DNA of 64,000 bases from Frateuria_A sp051900425 (GCF_051900425.1 NZ_JBHZGK010000001.1:248001-312000); one strand, 5' to 3'; numbered from the stretch's first letter, positions 43,958-53,690 are shown. A program made the numbers and translations. Notes: generated by a model from the letters alone, not told the origin.

Positions 43958-45028
43958 TCAGGCGAGCGAGGCTACCGCTTCCACGCCCTCGGGCATCGCG
44001 GCGAAGGTGGAAAGCGGAATGGACATCACGCAGCGCAGGCCGCCGGGCAGGAACTCCAGCTCCGCGGTGCCGCGCAGGGTGCCCTTGACCGCGGAGCGGA
44101 CGTAGGCGGTGCCGTAGCCGCGCCGCGTGGGTGGTTCGACGGCGGGGCCACCGGTCTCCTGCCAGGTGATGCGAATCGCCCCGTCGGGGTCCGGGGCGGA
44201 TGCGCAGTGCAGTTCCACCTGGCCGGAAGGCGTCGACAGCGCGCCGTATTTGGCGGCGTTGGTCGCCAGTTCGTGCAGGCTGAGCGCAAAGGCCACCGCG
44301 GGCGCCGATTCGAGCATGAGCGGCGGCTGGTCCACCTGGATCCGATCGGGGGTGTGCGAGCGGTAGGGCGCCAGGACCAGCTCGGCGATGTCGGCGATCG
44401 AGCGCGGCCGGTTCGACATCACCAGCGCGGCATGCACGCGCGAGAGCGCGTTGAGACGTCCCTCGAAACGCTCTGCGAAGTCCTCCAGCGAGTCGCTTTG
44501 CCGGCGGGTCAGGTGGTAGATCGCATACACGTTGGCCAGCGTGTTCTTCACGCGGTGGTTGAGCTCGCGCTGGAGTTCCTCCTGCAGGGCGATGTGGTCG
44601 CGCAATTCGAACTGGCGACGGCGCGCAGCCACTGCCGCTTGTACCGCGGTCAGCAATTCCACCACGCGGACCGGGCGCTGCAGGATCGTCAGCTTGGTCT
44701 GCGGGAGCGCATCCTCGAGCCCCACCAGGCTCGGCCCGCTGCGCTGGGCCCCGTCGAGCAGGAGCACGATCGGAAGTTCCGACCACGGCGGCTGGGCGGC
44801 GAGCGCGCCGCCGAGCGCATCCAGCGTCTGCGGCCGCAGGGCTTCCTGCGTCACGATGGCGGCGGTGCAGTCGGGAAGGTTCCCGACCAGTTCGTCGATG
44901 TCGGCGCAACAGACATGATCGATGCCGTTCTCGCCGAGCAGGGTGCCCAGCAGGGCGGCATCCTGACGGTAGGGCGCGAATATCAACGTCTTGTGCAATG
45001 CCTGTCCCGGTTCGAGCAAAACGGCCAT
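43958..45028 (-). CDS. HWE/HisKA_2-type sensor histidine kinase with pseudo-receiver N-terminus
   Basis: A soluble 356-residue kinase. Residues about 12-130 look like a receiver fold without its catalytic residues: LIFAPYRQD replaces the acidic pair, AAIVTQEAL the phospho-Asp strand, and ILQRPVRVVEL the Lys-Pro segment. The dimerisation box ELQRELNHRVKNTLANVYAI has phospho-acceptor His158. The ATPase N-box is LHELATNAAKYGAL (about 251-264), and the G region is RRGYGTAYV. There is no membrane helix. The ATG at 45028 begins just 2 bases after the KaiC-like stop, so the two are translationally coupled and the kinase probably takes its input from the KaiC protein. Confidence 0.9.
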   Translation of the reverse strand: MAVLLEPGQALHKTLIFAPYRQDAALLGTLLGENGIDHVCCADIDELVGNLPDCTAAIVTQEALRPQTLDALGGALAAQPPWSELPIVLLLDGAQRSGPSLVGLEDALPQTKLTILQRPVRVVELLTAVQAAVAARRRQFELRDHIALQEELQRELNHRVKNTLANVYAIYHLTRRQSDSLEDFAERFEGRLNALSRVHAALVMSNRPRSIADIAELVLAPYRSHTPDRIQVDQPPLMLESAPAVAFALSLHELATNAAKYGALSTPSGQVELHCASAPDPDGAIRITWQETGGPAVEPPTRRGYGTAYVRSAVKGTLRGTAELEFLPGGLRCVMSIPLSTFAAMPEGVEAVASLA

Positions 45029-45030
45029 TA

Positions 45031-46518
45031 TTACCGGATCGGGCCGCTCGGTCCCAGCGGCGGCGGATTGAACGCCTGCACCTTGACCCCCTCGGGCTCG
45101 ATCACCAGTTCGTGCACGTCCAGGTCGTGCGGACCGTGGCGTTTCTTGACCACGGTCACGCTGCGCCGGATCAGGCCGGGCCATTCGTACATGCGCAGCA
45201 GGATCACCGCGTCGCCCAGGAAGCTCACGTCCACGTCGGTACCGACGTTGTGGCCGAGCAGGCCGTGCTGGGCGACGATCAGGATCGACAGCACGCCGCG
45301 TCGCGACAGGTACTTGACCAGCGACTGGATCTGCATCACCGCCTGGTTGCTCTTGGGCAACGCGCCCAGGTAACCGGTGAAACTGTCGATGAGCACCACG
45401 CGCACGTCGTGCTCATCCACCGCCTTGCGCACGATCTGGGAGAACTCGCCGGGCGAGATTTCCGCCGGATTGAAATCCTTGATCTGCAGCTGCCCCGATT
45501 CCTGATAGGGTCGCAGGTTCATGCCCAGGCCTTCGGAACGGCGGAAGAAGGTTTCCAGGCGCTCTTCGAACAGGAACATCGCGACCGACTCGCCGCGTTC
45601 CAGCGCCGCATGGGAATAGATGGACGCCAGGGTCGACTTGCCGGTGCCGGCCTGGCCGACGATCAGCGTGGTGGTGCCCGCTTCCAGGCCACCGCCCAGC
45701 ATCTCGTCCAGCTCGCCGATGCCGGACTTGATCAGCGCGGTGCGCGCAGCTTCCGGGGCCAGGCGGGGTACCAGGCGCGGGTAGATCTCCACGCCCTGGC
45801 TCGAGCGGATGGCCATGTCGTGGTAGCCATCGAAGAACGCCACGCCGCGCATCTTGCGTACCTCCACGCGGCGCTGCGCGATGCCGTACTCGGGCAGGTC
45901 CTTGGTCAGGCAGAGGATGCCGTGGGCCAGGCCCTCCAGCTCCAGGTCGCCACCATGCTCGGCCCCGACGTCCAGCAGGAGAGCGGCAATGCCCTGCTTG
46001 GCCAGGAACACCTTGAGCGCCAGAATCTCGCGTCGGAAGCGCATCGGGTCCCCGGACAATTGCCGGATTTCCATCAGCGAGTCGTAGACGATCCGCTTGG
46101 GCTTGATCTCGCGGATCGCCTTCTCGACCGCCCGCTGCGTGCGGTCCAGCCGCAGGTCGGCCGAATGGAAGATGGTCTGGTCGGTGGCGGGGTCGAGCGC
46201 TTCGGCGGCCTCCAGTTCCTCGATGTGGACGCCCTCGAGCGACCATCCGTGGGATTGGGCGATGTGCTCGAGTTCGCGCCGCGACTGCGAAAGGGTCACA
46301 TAGAGCACCGGTTCGCCACGGGCGACGCCCTCGCGCAGGAACTGCAGGCTGAGTGTGGTCTTGCCGGTGCCGGGGGCGCCCTGGACGAGGTACAGCCGTG
46401 GGCCGGGCAGGCCGCCTCCGAGAATCTGATCGAGGCCGGCGACGCCTGTCGCAACAACGGAGGTCTGGGTATTCAAGAAAGGACTCGGATGGGACGCGCC
46501 GTCCGCAGGGTCGGACAC
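45031..46518 (-). CDS. KaiC-like double-domain RecA-type ATPase
   Basis: A 495-residue protein with two KaiC domains in tandem. Walker A motifs are GAPGTGKTT (about 47-55) and GQAGTGKST (about 288-296); each is preceded by a KaiC lead (GVAGLDQILGGGLP, GIGELDEMLGGGLE). The first domain lacks the KaiC catalytic Glu pair (VLYVTLSQSRRE); the second keeps it (AMFLFEERLETFF, Glu318-Glu319). By alignment to cyanobacterial CII, the autophosphorylated Ser-Thr pair is Ser-Phe here (DVDVSFLGDA). KaiA and KaiB are absent from the window. GTG at 46518 is the best start I see, but no clear ribosome site precedes it. It is likely a hexameric signalling ATPase, not a proven clock. Confidence 0.92.
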   Translation of the reverse strand: MSDPADGASHPSPFLNTQTSVVATGVAGLDQILGGGLPGPRLYLVQGAPGTGKTTLSLQFLREGVARGEPVLYVTLSQSRRELEHIAQSHGWSLEGVHIEELEAAEALDPATDQTIFHSADLRLDRTQRAVEKAIREIKPKRIVYDSLMEIRQLSGDPMRFRREILALKVFLAKQGIAALLLDVGAEHGGDLELEGLAHGILCLTKDLPEYGIAQRRVEVRKMRGVAFFDGYHDMAIRSSQGVEIYPRLVPRLAPEAARTALIKSGIGELDEMLGGGLEAGTTTLIVGQAGTGKSTLASIYSHAALERGESVAMFLFEERLETFFRRSEGLGMNLRPYQESGQLQIKDFNPAEISPGEFSQIVRKAVDEHDVRVVLIDSFTGYLGALPKSNQAVMQIQSLVKYLSRRGVLSILIVAQHGLLGHNVGTDVDVSFLGDAVILLRMYEWPGLIRRSVTVVKKRHGPHDLDVHELVIEPEGVKVQAFNPPPLGPSGPIR

Positions 46519-46811
46519 GTGGGAATAAGGGGGCCGGTGGCCAGGTCGTGCGCTCCCGGGAGCAGGGCGCTGGGGGATTCCTTCCGGCAGGTGCTGGTTC
46601 GTGATCCTGGCGCTACGCTGCGCCGGTAAGTCGCGTCTGGCTGGATAAAAGCCGACCGGGCGATTGCATCCAACGCGACATGACAGGCGCGTGATGGAGG
46701 CAGGTTACAGCCCATCGGAAGATGCATGGCCGGGTTGGTTCCGGGGCGTCGCGCGACTGTGGCAACCTTTTGGCGTGGAGATGCATCCATGCCCACATGT
46801 GCAGGAAAAAG
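46519..46811. other. Divergent regulatory region between kaiC-like and sigma-54 activator genes
   Basis: A 293-bp intergenic region that must hold promoters in both directions. No gene is visible. The right part contains a weak -24/-12-like sequence (separate entry) and AGGAAAAAG ahead of the activator ATG. No convincing sigma-70 hexamers for the leftward operon were identified by eye. Confidence 0.4.
46760..46774 (+). promoter_or_regulatory. Weak sigma-54-like promoter before the response regulator
   Basis: TGGCAACCTTTTGGC keeps GG at -24 and GC at -12 with the right 10-base spacing, but differs from consensus at two defined positions. If used, transcription would start near 46786, 26 bases before the ATG, and the activator would drive its own gene. 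Confidence 0.3.
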
Positions 46812-48152
<1,341 letters not shown>

Positions 48153-48187
48153 AATCGGCACGGACCATGGCAGCCCAGGAGCGTGGC

Positions 48188-48484
48188 ATGACTTTCCGGA
48201 AGCTTGCAGGCTGGGCCATGGCGCTTGGCTGCACGGTGGGCCACGCCCAGGCCACGATGGAGCTTCACCCGCCGATCCCGCAGTTGCCCGGCGACCGGAC
48301 CAGCGACCATTTCCATCTCGGGCGCGAACACGCTTCCCATTCCCCGCAGTGGGCGACCAACCTGGGCCAGAGCGTCGTTCGCGCCGTGGCGTTGAAGCAC
48401 CGGATGACCAGCGGTCCTCTGGTGCAATATGGATCGCCAGACCGCCACTGCGGATTCGACAGAGAGGATCCCAGCTGCGCCTGA
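48188..48484 (+). CDS. Small exported protein with C-x5-D-P-x-C tail (1)
   Basis: A 98-residue protein. The N-terminus MTFRKLAGWAMALGCTVGHAQA is a signal peptide, leaving about 76 residues in the periplasm. The mature part is His-rich in the middle (TSDHFHLGREHASHSPQW) and ends RHCGFDREDPSCA. The last ten residues before the final Ala form C-x5-D-P-S-C. The gene has AGGAG before its ATG, begins 35 bp after the sigma-54 activator and lies in the same likely operon as the kinase. The neighbouring gene encodes another exported protein with the same tail pattern. Function unknown; candidate sensor partner or cargo. Confidence 0.7.
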   Translation: MTFRKLAGWAMALGCTVGHAQATMELHPPIPQLPGDRTSDHFHLGREHASHSPQWATNLGQSVVRAVALKHRMTSGPLVQYGSPDRHCGFDREDPSCA

Positions 48485-48541
48485 GGCGCTGGATGTCGAT
48501 CCGCGGCCGGATGACTTGCCCCCACTTTCGAGGAGTAGCCC

Positions 48542-48874
48542 ATGCCACGCAGTTCCCTCTTGCTCGCTACCCTCCTGGTGGCCACGGCTGCCCAGGCCCA
48601 GAGCGCGCCTCCGGTTCCCCGGGCGAGCGACAGCTGGAGCCAGCCCGCGCCGGCCGCGACCGTCGGTTATCGCGAAGCGGCGCTTCCCAGGACGACCGAT
48701 AGCTCCCGATCGCACTTCAAGTTCAAGGACCGCCGCAGTTACACGCCGCCGTCCGCCAACGCGGCGCAGCAGCATTCGGGCAACGCGGCGGTCGGTTCCA
48801 TGGGCACCATGGACCGCAATGGCCGCCCCGCGGTCAACTGCCCCGCGACCCCGATGGATCCTGCGTGCCACTGA
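48542..48874 (+). CDS. Small exported protein with C-x5-D-P-x-C tail (2)
   Basis: A 110-residue protein with signal peptide MPRSSLLLATLLVATAAQAQ (cleavage after AQA). The mature part is Ser/Ala/Pro-rich with SHFKFKDRRSYTPPSAN and ends NCPATPMDPACH, the same C-x5-D-P-x-C spacing as the preceding small protein. Otherwise the two are hardly alike, so the tail is the shared unit. GAGGAG precedes the ATG. It lies 28 bp before the histidine kinase gene, between the two parts of the two-component system. Function unknown. Confidence 0.72.
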   Translation: MPRSSLLLATLLVATAAQAQSAPPVPRASDSWSQPAPAATVGYREAALPRTTDSSRSHFKFKDRRSYTPPSANAAQQHSGNAAVGSMGTMDRNGRPAVNCPATPMDPACH

Positions 48875-48902
48875 CATCCCGGGCCCGAAGCCGGAGCCTC
48901 GC

Positions 48903-50279
48903 ATGCAACTGAGATCGCTGCAGGCCCGGCTGACCGGGCTGCTCATGCTGGCGAGCCTCAGCGGCGCGCTGGTCTACGCCGGCCTGACCCAATGGCCGTT
49001 GCCGCAGGTGCTGGCATGGCTGCGCCACGACCCGCGCCTGGGCGTCCACTTGCCGACCTGGCCGGGCATCTCCGGCAGCCTGCTTGCCACCATGGTGGTG
49101 CTGTTGCCGCTGGCATTCTGGTTGGGCGGCCAGGTGATGTCGCCGATCCGGCGCCTGCTGCGTGCGCTCGAAGGCGCGGTGGCGAGCTACCGCGACGGCG
49201 ACTTCAGCTTCTCCATCTCGGCCGACCGGCGCGACGAGCTGGGCGCGTTGATCCGCATGCACAACACGCTCGGCCAGACCCTGCGCGAACAGCGCCAGCA
49301 CCTGGTGCAGCGCGAGTTGCTGCTCGATACCGTCGTGCAGCACACGCCCGTGTCGCTGGTGCTGGCCAATGCCCAGGGGCGCATCGCTTACGCGAACATC
49401 GCCGCGCGGCACCTGTTCAACGAAGGGCGCAGCCTCAACGGGCTGGATTTCGGCGAACTCCTGCTCAACGTGCCCGAGGCGCTGCGCCGGGCGGTGGAGA
49501 GCGGCGAGGATGCCTTGCTCAGCGTGCCGATGGACGGTACCGATGAAACCTTCCACCTGTCACAGCGCCTGTTCCGGCTGCAGGGACGGCCGCACAAGCT
49601 GTATTCGCTCCGCCGCATGACGCGCGAGCTGTCGCGGCAGGAAGTGGCGACGTGGAAGCGGGTGATCCGCGTGATCAGCCACGAGCTCAACAACTCGCTC
49701 GCGCCGATTTCGTCGCTGGCGCACTCGGGCGCGGAACTGGCCCGGCGCGGCGACCTGGCCCGTCTGCCGGGCGTGTTCGCCACCATCGGCGAGCGTGCGC
49801 GCCACCTGCACGGCTTCATTGCCGGCTACGCCAGCTTTGCCAAGCTGCCCGCGCCGCAGCCGCAGGCGATCGACTGGCAGGCTTTCCTCGACAGCCTGGC
49901 GCTGCACTGCCGGTTCCGCCTGGCGGGGCCGGTACCGGCCGAACCGGGCTGGTTCGACAAGGCGCAGGTCGAGCAAGTGCTGATCAACCTGATCAAGAAC
50001 GCGCACGAGGCCGGCGGCCCGGACGACGGCGTCACGCTCGGGCTCGCCCAGGTCGGCCATGACTGGCGCATCGAGGTGGCCGACCGCGGCCCGGGCATGA
50101 GCGAGACGGTGCTGGCGCAGGCCCTGCTGCCATTCTATTCGACCAAGCGCGCCGGCACCGGCCTGGGACTTGCGCTGGCACGCGAGATCACCGAAGCGCA
50201 TGGCGGTCGCATCACCCTGGCCAACCGCGAGGATGGTGGCCTGCGGGTCAGCCTGCTGCTGCCAGCAAGAAACCAGTAA
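48903..50279 (+). CDS. Membrane sensor histidine kinase (NtrY-like) of the sigma-54 system
   Basis: A 458-residue kinase. Membrane helices are at about 10-28 and 57-77 and enclose a very short periplasmic loop (WPLPQVLAWLRHDPRLGVHL). A HAMP-like segment follows (PIRRLLRALEGAVASYRDGD), then a PAS-like region around 140-230. The phospho-acceptor His260 is in RVISHELNNSLAPI. ATPase motifs are LINLIKNAHEA (N-box), VADRGPGMS and GTGLGLALAREI. The HELNN form is typical of kinases paired with NtrC-type regulators, matching the activator encoded upstream. The small loop means the direct signal is either in the membrane or delivered by another protein. Confidence 0.93.
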   Translation: MQLRSLQARLTGLLMLASLSGALVYAGLTQWPLPQVLAWLRHDPRLGVHLPTWPGISGSLLATMVVLLPLAFWLGGQVMSPIRRLLRALEGAVASYRDGDFSFSISADRRDELGALIRMHNTLGQTLREQRQHLVQRELLLDTVVQHTPVSLVLANAQGRIAYANIAARHLFNEGRSLNGLDFGELLLNVPEALRRAVESGEDALLSVPMDGTDETFHLSQRLFRLQGRPHKLYSLRRMTRELSRQEVATWKRVIRVISHELNNSLAPISSLAHSGAELARRGDLARLPGVFATIGERARHLHGFIAGYASFAKLPAPQPQAIDWQAFLDSLALHCRFRLAGPVPAEPGWFDKAQVEQVLINLIKNAHEAGGPDDGVTLGLAQVGHDWRIEVADRGPGMSETVLAQALLPFYSTKRAGTGLGLALAREITEAHGGRITLANREDGGLRVSLLLPARNQ

Positions 50280-50342
50280 GAGGCGCCTGTTCCTGGCCGC
50301 ATCGCGGGCGCGCACAGGCGCGCCCTGCAGGCATCGCGCGCC

Positions 50343-50348
50343 TATACT
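50343..50348 (+). promoter_or_regulatory. Probable -10 box of the SPFH gene
   Basis: TATACT stands 25 bases before the SPFH protein ATG in an otherwise GC-rich gap. No clear -35 hexamer is visible 17 bases upstream. Confidence 0.4.
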
Positions 50349-50373
50349 GGTCGCTCAACCACAGGAGGGGGCC

Positions 50374-51315
50374 ATGGGCAGCTGGATAATCGGCGTGGTG
50401 CTGGTGTTGCTGGTGATCATCGTGATCGCCAAGCTGGTGCGGATCGTGCCGCAGGGCTACGAATGGACCGTGGAGACCTTCGGCCGCTATACCCGCACGC
50501 TGAGCCCGGGCCTGCATTTCCTGGTGCCGTTCTACCAGGCCGTCGGCGCCCGGATGAACATGATGGAGCAGGTGCTCGACGTACCCTCACAGGACGTCAT
50601 CACCAAGGACAACGCAGTCGTGCGCGTGGACGGCGTGGTGTTCTACCAGGTGCTGGACGCGGCCAAGGCCGCCTACGAGGTAGCCAACCTGGAGCAGGCG
50701 TCGCTGGCGCTGGTGATGACCAACATCCGCACGGTGCTGGGCTCGATGGATCTGGACGAGTCGCTGAGCAAGCGCGACACCATCAACGCGCAGCTGCTGC
50801 GCGTGGTCGACGAGGCCACCCACCCGTGGGGCGTCAAGGTCAACCGCATCGAGATCAAGGACATCGCGCCGCCGCGCGACCTGGTCGACGCGATGGCCAA
50901 GCAGATGAAGGCCGAGCGCGAGAAGCGCTCCAACATTCTCGAGGCCGAGGGCTTCAAGCAGGCGGCGATCCTCAAGGCCGACGGCGAGAAGCAGAGCGCG
51001 ATCCTGGCTGCCGAAGGCAAGAAGGAAGCCGCCTTCCGCGAAGCCGAAGCGCGCATCCGGCTGGCCGAGGCCGAGGCCGAGGCGACCCGGATGGTGTCCG
51101 ACGCCATCGCCAGCGGCAATATCAACGCGCTCAACTACTTCGTCGCCAACAAGTACGTCGAGGCGCTGAAGGAGATCGCGCATTCGCCCAACCAGAAGAT
51201 GCTGCTGCTGCCGATGGAGGCCACCGGCGTGATCGGTTCGCTGGCGGGCATCGCCGAGCTGGCCAAGGAGGCGCTGTCCCAGCAGGGGACCAAGGCGGTG
51301 CCACCGCCGCGTTGA
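50374..51315 (+). CDS. SPFH/band 7 domain membrane protein (QmcA-like)
   Basis: A 313-residue stomatin/prohibitin-type protein. The N-terminal membrane anchor (MGSWIIGVVLVLLVIIVIAK) is followed by the band 7 domain (IVPQGYEWTVETFGRYTRTL to about residue 190). A long Ala/Glu/Lys coiled coil (AKQMKAEREKRSNILEAEGF onward) runs to about 255, and a short hydrophobic tail ends the protein. Such proteins form oligomeric rings that organise membrane microdomains and modulate proteases. The NfeD gene that normally accompanies it lies 415 bp downstream, pushed away by repeat DNA. GGAGGGGGCC precedes the ATG. Confidence 0.93.
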   Translation: MGSWIIGVVLVLLVIIVIAKLVRIVPQGYEWTVETFGRYTRTLSPGLHFLVPFYQAVGARMNMMEQVLDVPSQDVITKDNAVVRVDGVVFYQVLDAAKAAYEVANLEQASLALVMTNIRTVLGSMDLDESLSKRDTINAQLLRVVDEATHPWGVKVNRIEIKDIAPPRDLVDAMAKQMKAEREKRSNILEAEGFKQAAILKADGEKQSAILAAEGKKEAAFREAEARIRLAEAEAEATRMVSDAIASGNINALNYFVANKYVEALKEIAHSPNQKMLLLPMEATGVIGSLAGIAELAKEALSQQGTKAVPPPR

Positions 51316-51730
51316 GGCCAGGCTTCCCCCATCCGCCTGTCTGCACCTTCCTCCGTGAAACGGGGAAAGGACCCGGATGTGGGGTCCGGGGCCGCTCTTT
51401 CTCGCGCGAAGACCGATCCTTCTCCTCGCTTCGCCAGCAGTGCGCCCGCAAGGCCGAGGACGCTTTCGTGCCTCTGCGCGGGGAGGGCCGAAAGTGGAGT
51501 GTAAGGACGCGCTCCGTCGCGGGCGCGGGAAAATCGATCCTTCCCCGTTTCACCGGGAAGCTGCCCGACCTGCGGGCCCGGGCGCGCCGGCGGAGCGGCG
51601 AAGCCGGCCCCGTAGGGGCGAGCACCATGGATGGCGCGAGTAAGGGCGGATGGGGGCAACCCGCCGCACGCCACCGCTTGCCGCCGCTTGTCGCAAGCAA
51701 CACCATCGCCACACGCAACCCGGAGTCCGC
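51316..51730. repeat. Repeat-rich 415-bp gap between the SPFH and nfeD genes
   Basis: Starts with CTTCCCCCATCCGCCTGTCT and CCTCCGTGAAACGGGGAAAGG, then CGATCCTTCTCC ... GGAAAATCGATCCTTCCCCG and TTTCACCGGGAAGC, members of the CCTTCCCC palindrome family of 601-890 and 40640-40800. It ends in GGCGGATGGGGGCAACCCGC. No gene with a ribosome site is visible. Confidence 0.6.
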
Positions 51731-52180
51731 ATGTCCTCCACCCTCGCAACCCATCACCTCTGGTGGCTGCTGGCCCTGCTGCTGATCGCGCTGGAGGTCG
51801 GCCTGCCGGGCTACTTCCTGCTCTGGATCGGCATCGGCGCGGGCGCCACCGGCGTGCTGGCCTGGCTGTTCCCGGGGATGTCGCTGCTGACGCAGGCGAT
51901 CGCCTTCGCGGTACTCGCGTTCCTCGCCTGCGCGGTGTACGCCCGCGTGCTCAGGCCCCGGCTCAAGCGCGGCGACGCCGCCAGCGAGCGGCTCAACCGC
52001 CGCGGCGCGCAGATGGTCGGCCAGCGCTACGTGCTGATCGAGCCGATCGTCAACGGTCGTGGCAAGGCGCGCGTGGGCGATGGCGAGTGGCTGGTCAACG
52101 GGCCTGACCTGCCGCTCGGCGCCACCGTCGAGGTCGTCGGCGTCGACGGCAACACCCTGCAGGTACGATCGGCCACATGA
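51731..52180 (+). CDS. NfeD family membrane protein
   Basis: A 149-residue short-form NfeD (YbbK-like). Two or three membrane helices (about 10-75; WWLLALLLIALEVGLPGYFL, GIGAGATGVLAWLF, AIAFAVLAFLACAVYA) are followed by a soluble OB-fold domain (about 95-147; GQRYVLIEPIVNGRGKARV, GATVEVVGVDGNTLQVRSA). NfeD partners SPFH proteins and its OB domain faces the cytoplasm. The upstream SPFH gene is the likely partner. The last codons overlap the start of the next gene by 4 bp (ATGA), so the exporter gene is translationally coupled to it. Confidence 0.92.
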   Translation: MSSTLATHHLWWLLALLLIALEVGLPGYFLLWIGIGAGATGVLAWLFPGMSLLTQAIAFAVLAFLACAVYARVLRPRLKRGDAASERLNRRGAQMVGQRYVLIEPIVNGRGKARVGDGEWLVNGPDLPLGATVEVVGVDGNTLQVRSAT

Positions 52181-53442
52181 GCGGGCTGATCCCGGGGGCG
52201 GCGCAGGCACCGCTGGAAACCCGCATCGCGTTCCTGGTGGAACTCGCGCGCCGGCTGCACCAGTACGGCACGTCGGCGCCGCGCCTGGAGATGGCCATTT
52301 CCGCCTCGGCGCAGCGGCTGGCGCTGATCGCCGATGTCTGGTCCAGCCCGACCGCGATCATCATCTCCTTCGCCGATGCCAGCGCCGAGGAAGGCCTCGC
52401 GCAGGTCACCCAGGTGATGCGGTTGCCGCCGGGCGACGTCCACCTGGCGCGCCTGTGCGAGGCCGACGCGATCGCCGACCGCGCCATCGCCGGGGAACTG
52501 GGCCTGCGCGAAGGTTTCCATCTGTTGCGCGAATTGGGCCGGCCGGAAACGCGGCGGGCGCAGGCAGGTGTGATCGGCAGCTACGGCCTTTCCGCGGCGA
52601 GCGTGGCGGCGTTGTTCCTGCACAGTTCCTGGGCCGACCTGGTCGTCGCCGGGGCGATCGGCCTGCTGATCGGCCTGATCACCGTGCTTTCGGCCACGCG
52701 GCCGCGGCTGGCGGCCGCCAGCGACGCGATCTGCGCCCTGGTGGCGACCGCCGGCGCGATCCTGGTCAGTGCGTTCGTGGTGCCGCTGGCGATCAAGTCG
52801 GTGGTGCTGGCCGCGTTGATCGTGCTGGTGCCGGGCATGTCATTGACCACCGCGGTGCGCGAGATTTCCAGCCAGCATTTGACCTCGGGGATGGCGCGCA
52901 TGGGCGGGTCGATCGCGACCCTGCTCAAGCTGACCTTCGGCACGGTGGCGGCCAGCCAGCTGTGCGCGGCCTTCGGCGTGACGGCGGGGACGTTCGCGTT
53001 GCAGCCGTTGCCGCGCTGGATGGATTGGCCGTCGCTGCTGGTCGGCGCGCTGGGGTTCGCGATCCTGTTCCGGGCGGCGCGGCGCGACTGGATCGTGGTG
53101 GTTGTCGCGGTGGCGGTCGGTTACCTGGCCACCCGCTGGGGCGGTCTGCTGTCCCACGCGGTGCCCGGAGCGCCGTTTGGCGTTTTCCTCGGCGGGTTGT
53201 TGCTCGGGGCGATGGCGAACCTCTATGCGCGGTATCTGCATCGGCCTGGCGCAGTGGTGCGTGAGCCGGGGATCATTTTGCTGGTGCCCGGGAGCGTGGG
53301 GTTCCAGAGCGTGTCTTATCTGTTCGAGCGCGACACCACGCTGGGGATGGACAGTTTCATCTTGCTGATCACGCTGTTGATTTCGCTCGTGGCCGGGTTG
53401 TTGTTCGGGGATCTGCTGGTGTCGCCGCGGCGGTCGCTCTAG
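52177..53442 (+). CDS. ThrE-family threonine/serine exporter
   Basis: A 421-residue protein with both ThrE halves fused. The N-terminal soluble DUF1212-like part (LVELARRLHQYGTSAPRLE, then the SSPTAIIISF region, about 15-140) is followed by roughly ten hydrophobic segments to the C-terminus. ALIVLVPGMSLTTAVREISS and PGIILLVPGSVGFQSVSYL are the two matching family motifs, one in each repeat half. The family exports threonine and serine using the proton gradient; the true substrate here is untested. The overlap with nfeD suggests co-expression with a membrane-organising pair. Confidence 0.9.
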   Translation: MSGLIPGAAQAPLETRIAFLVELARRLHQYGTSAPRLEMAISASAQRLALIADVWSSPTAIIISFADASAEEGLAQVTQVMRLPPGDVHLARLCEADAIADRAIAGELGLREGFHLLRELGRPETRRAQAGVIGSYGLSAASVAALFLHSSWADLVVAGAIGLLIGLITVLSATRPRLAAASDAICALVATAGAILVSAFVVPLAIKSVVLAALIVLVPGMSLTTAVREISSQHLTSGMARMGGSIATLLKLTFGTVAASQLCAAFGVTAGTFALQPLPRWMDWPSLLVGALGFAILFRAARRDWIVVVVAVAVGYLATRWGGLLSHAVPGAPFGVFLGGLLLGAMANLYARYLHRPGAVVREPGIILLVPGSVGFQSVSYLFERDTTLGMDSFILLITLLISLVAGLLFGDLLVSPRRSL

Positions 53443-53490
53443 CTTCGAGAGGGGCTGTTCGGGCGAAGATTCGCAACGAACCGTTTCGGA

Positions 53491-53557
53491 GCGAAGGCTT
53501 TAGAGCGAGAGGCTTTAGAGCGAGAGGCTTTAGAGCGAGAGGCTTTAGAGCGAAGAG
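53491..53557. repeat. 15-bp direct tandem repeat, about 4.5 copies
   Basis: Unit GAGCGAGAGGCTTTA, repeated head to tail with near-perfect identity in the middle copies and degenerate ends. Not CRISPR: there are no unique spacers. On the reverse strand it would read as repeats of LKPLA, but no start or ribosome site accompanies it. Confidence 0.9.
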
Positions 53558-53579
53558 CTTTCGGACGCCGTTGGCGCCC

Positions 53580-53690
53580 GAGTCACTTTCTCTTGCTTGC
53601 CCAAGAGAAAGTAACCAAAGAGAAGGGCACCCCGATGGCGCGCCCTGCGGGCCTTCGGCCCGCCGGGTGCGCGTTCGGATGGCGGGGTTT
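53580..53690. repeat. Diverged partial copy of the large inverted-repeat family
   Basis: AGTCACTTTCTCTTGCTTGC and AGAGAAAGTAACCAAAGAGA parallel the segment of the arms at 24040 and 24561, where the bases are AGTCACTTTTCTTTGC ... AAAGAAAAGTAACCAAAAG. Here the palindrome is CTTTCTCTTG/CAAGAGAAAG. The following GGCACCCCGATGGCGCGCCC ... GGGTGCG region is different. Confidence 0.7.

Noticed and set aside
45031..46518. Calling the KaiC-like gene a circadian clock protein
   Set aside because: No kaiA or kaiB is present, the first domain lacks the catalytic Glu pair, and one of the two phosphorylation residues is not conserved; a signalling ATPase is the safer reading.
53491..53557. Possible CRISPR-like array
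   Set aside because: The unit is only 15 bp, directly tandem without spacers, and no cas genes are present.
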